Part shown: positions 32,694 through 34,617 of the stretch, in pieces
Layout: each line of letters starts with the position of its first letter
Numbering within the stretch: the stretch's first letter is position 1
From: Rhizonema sp. PD37
Lineage (GTDB): Bacteria > Cyanobacteriota > Cyanobacteriia > Cyanobacteriales > Nostocaceae
DNA length: 34,617 nt
Direction: 5' to 3'
Assembly (NCBI GenBank): GCA_029379215.1
Contig: JAQYWO010000059.1
Location: 1 to 34,617, forward strand
Notes under the pieces: model-generated
Told to the model about the DNA's origin: nothing
Databases searched by the model: none
The model's input: the letters and a program-made list of their open reading frames with translations, nothing else
Translations under genes and position numbers: made by a program

Positions 32694-32966
32694 TCACTTT
32701 GGTAGGGGAATGCCAATATAACGCGAGAGTACGGTTTGGGTGTTGTTTGCTAGGAAAGTATTAGTTCCTTCGTCGTAGAGAAATTCCCACGGTAGAGCAG
32801 CTAATTCGGGGGATTCAAACACCAGGCGCAGGCGCACATTACAATCACCAGCTTCTGCGCCTGCTATTGTAGCTCGTAATTGACCGTATATCTTATTGGG
32901 GAAAAGCGCTTGGTAAAGTTCGCTGCAAATGGGCGTTATCAAGTAAATTATGTGATGGGCTTCCAA
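32694..32966 (-). pseudogene. CHAT-domain protein fragment
   Basis: The frame reads ELYQALFPNKIYGQLRATIA, then GDCNVRLRLVFESPELAALP-WEFLYDE and NTFLANNTQTVLSRYIGIPL before a stop. This is the first third of a CHAT (caspase-like) domain as seen in cyanobacterial CHAT proteins. The catalytic His and Cys segment that should follow is missing, and the 5' end has no good start (TTG only, with a TAA close before). It is broken at both ends. CHAT proteins are proteases often tied to programmed cell death or immunity. Confidence 0.75.
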
Positions 32967-33266
32967 TTAGGCATTGCGGCTTAATGAACGGTGAAGTTGC
33001 TATTGTTATCTTTGAGCCAGAGTTTCAGTGCTATGCAACTATGCCATTGTCACGAGCAATGCAGAAGTATCCAGCGGTTTAATCAGTAACGCTGCATAAG
33101 TTGTTTACGTGTGTATCTATATAAAAGATAAGATTGTATAAAAATAGTCAACCGAGAGACCTATCTTTATAGAAGTACTTTATGTTAATAGTTTCCTGAG
33201 ATGGTTTTTAATAACGAGTTCTGCAAGCGTATATTTGTGAGGAGGGACAAACTGGTAAAGTAGGAA
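32967..33266. other. Gene-free stretch
   Basis: Only a 32-codon open frame (32984-33082, MNGEVAIVIFEPEFQCY...) without a ribosome site, too weak to call. The middle part is A+T-rich with no other structure seen. Confidence 0.35.
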
Positions 33267-33424
33267 AATGACGAGTGGTAGTTGATAATCTACTACTACT
33301 ACTACTGCTTAAAGCAGTCGTGAGCGCGGCTAACGGTGGCAAAATACTACTTGCAACTTAAGCGCTGATAGAGCTAAGAGAAGAACATCCGGACGTATTG
33401 CAATAGCTTGAGGCGGTTGTATGA
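33267..33424 (+). pseudogene. Decayed small gene next to the TPR protein
   Basis: ATG at 33267 has AGTAGGA just before it, but the frame hits TGA after five codons (MTSGS). From GTG 33274 another frame reads VVVDNLLLLLLLKAVVSA, then GGKILLAT-stop-ALIELREEHPDVLQ-stop-LEAVV-stop (33422). The leucines come from the (CTA/TAC)n microsatellite at 33289-33305. Reading through the two stops and one shift gives a coherent ~50-residue helical protein. Small companions of this sort precede CHAT or TPR genes in cyanobacteria, but I do not know its family. Confidence 0.4.
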
Positions 33425-33522
33425 TTCACACATTGATTCAGCAACGCCAAATTTTCGATAATAAAACTATCCCATCCTTAAGTACCGTGAGAATCTGTTA
33501 GGTTTTCAATCTCCTAAAAACA

Positions 33523-34617
33523 ATGCAATTAATGCGATTGAACAGAGTAAACCTTGTGGCACTAGTAGCAATATTGGCGACTAGTGCAATATCTTCTAAT
33601 TCTTCTAATATGTCGGTATTGTTGCCAATAACGAGAGCATTAGCTCAAACCCCAGAAACGAATACCTCACAAGCAGCACGTCTGTCAAATTTGTGTCGGG
33701 AAGATGTCAATAAGAAACAATATCAGGCAGCATTACAGTCGTGTCAACTTGCAGCAACGACTGCACAGGGGATGGGAGATCGCTCTACCCAAGGCAAGTC
33801 CCTTAACAATTTAGGTAAAGCATACCAAAATACAGGAAACCTTCAACAAGCGCAGTTAGAAAATAATCCCCTTAAAGCAGAAGCAGACAAACTCATAGAG
33901 CAAGGTAACAAGCAGTTAGATCCAAGTCAATTTCGAGCAGCATTGGGGTCATATGAGCAAGCATTAAAAATATACCAAAGCATCAAAGACCAAAAAGGAG
34001 AGGAAAACGCTTTAAATGGTCTGGGACGGGCTTACGATTCCTTAGGAGACTACAAAAAAGCGATAGATTACCACAACCAAAGTTTGGCAATAGCAAGGGC
34101 GATTGGGGATAGATTTGGCGAGGCTGCTTCTCTTGGCAATCTGGGAATTGCTTACTATAAGTTAGGAGACTACAAAAAAGCCATAGATTACCACTCCCAA
34201 CATTTGGCAATAGCAAGGGCGATAGAGGATAGACTTGGGGAGTCTCACTCTCTTGGCAATCTGGGACTGGCTTACGATTCCTTAGGAGACTACAAAAAAG
34301 CCATAGATTATTACAACCAAGATTTGGCAATAGCAAGGGCGATTGGGGATAGACTTGGGGAGTCTCACTCTCTTGGCAATCTAGGACTGGCTTACGATTC
34401 CTTAGGAGACTACAAAAAAGCCATAGATTACCACAACCAAGATTTGGCAATAGCAAGGGCGATTGGGGATAGACTTGGGGAGTCTGCTTCTCTTGGCAAT
34501 CTGGGAAATGCTTACAATAACTTAGGAGACTACAAAAAAGCCATAGATTACCACAACCAAAGTTTGGCAATAGCAAGGGCGATTGGGGATAGACTTGGGG
34601 AGTCTGCTTCTCTTGGC
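33523..34617 (+). CDS. Secreted TPR-repeat protein, probably N-terminal part of a TPR-CHAT protein (partial)
   Basis: 365 codons open to the end of the window. The first ~42 residues are a signal peptide (MQLMRLNRVNLVALVAILAT ... ITRALAQ-TPE). Helical TPR units follow, first degenerate (NLGKAYQNTGNLQQAQ, FRAALGSYEQALKIYQSIKD), then at least five regular 40-residue units of the type LGDYKKAIDYHNQSLAIARA-IGDRLGESASLGNLG. The 120-bp units (GGAGACTACAAAAAAGC at 34045, 34165, 34285, 34405, 34525) are almost identical, showing recent expansion. TPR arrays with this N-terminus usually precede a CHAT domain in cyanobacteria; whether one follows cannot be seen. The start has no strong Shine-Dalgarno; ATG 33532 is an alternative. 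Confidence 0.85.
   Translation, partial: MQLMRLNRVNLVALVAILATSAISSNSSNMSVLLPITRALAQTPETNTSQAARLSNLCREDVNKKQYQAALQSCQLAATTAQGMGDRSTQGKSLNNLGKAYQNTGNLQQAQLENNPLKAEADKLIEQGNKQLDPSQFRAALGSYEQALKIYQSIKDQKGEENALNGLGRAYDSLGDYKKAIDYHNQSLAIARAIGDRFGEAASLGNLGIAYYKLGDYKKAIDYHSQHLAIARAIEDRLGESHSLGNLGLAYDSLGDYKKAIDYYNQDLAIARAIGDRLGESHSLGNLGLAYDSLGDYKKAIDYHNQDLAIARAIGDRLGESASLGNLGNAYNNLGDYKKAIDYHNQSLAIARAIGDRLGESASLG

Noticed and set aside
33983..34576. 197-codon minus-strand frame with regular repeats
   Set aside because: It is the reverse reading of the TPR units; its repeat pattern only mirrors the 120-bp DNA repeat.

Overview
The window looks like a chromosomal segment of a filamentous, heterocyst-forming cyanobacterium (order Nostocales). 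The evidence is the many GCGATCGC (HIP1-type) sites, a cyanobacterial magnesium-chelatase H subunit (ChlH), a PatD-like heterocyst-frequency gene beside a bifunctional Rel/SpoT gene, a cyanobacterial lipid-A-disaccharide-synthase-like gene, and abundant short dispersed repeats. No rRNA, tRNA, complete insertion sequence or CRISPR array was seen.

Layout. 1-135 is the end of a surface beta-helix-type protein, closed by a strong hairpin. 349-774 (-) is a Spy/CpxP-like periplasmic protein. 1203-2957 (-) is toxin-antitoxin (TA) territory: BrnTA, a DUF433/DUF5615 pair, a decayed second copy of that toxin and an IS630 relic. 3229-5493 (-) is rel/spoT, with patD-like (+) beyond a perfect palindrome. 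6258-8455 (+) holds a double-ATPase oligopeptide-type ABC protein and a GNAT acetyltransferase. 9039-9525 (-) is HicAB. 10620-11896 (-) is RNase HIII preceded by two very small coupled ORFs. 12340-13808 (+) has an envelope protein of unknown role and a PIN-type TA pair. 14216-15838 (-) is a DUF2079 membrane protein. 15883-19680 is a decay zone with a STAND-ATPase relic, a frameshifted DUF433/DUF5615 pair, an Rpn-family nuclease with a partly duplicated tail, and ParD with a twice-frameshifted ParE. 19893-20188 is four identical 74-bp repeats against the end of chlH (20206-24261, -). An LpxB-like gene (24701-25984, +) diverges from chlH.

The right third is accessory DNA: a 284-bp inverted-repeat element, a frameshifted MqsA-like antitoxin, an SDR oxidoreductase divergent from an AraC regulator, a G+C-rich two-domain SnoaL-like protein, then a damaged (-) cluster made of a CHAT-domain fragment, a 5'-truncated AAA ATPase and a PIN nuclease fused in frame to a ClpC N-domain. 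The window ends inside a secreted TPR protein whose repeats are nearly identical at DNA level.

How the genes fit together: the housekeeping genes (rel, patD-like, chlH, lpxB-like) are intact. Between them sit at least seven TA loci or relics in different stages of decay. The most unusual items are the AAA-PIN-ClpN cluster, which resembles a defence or cell-death module, and the ORF52-ORF45-rnhC operon. All family names come from reading motifs; no database search was run.
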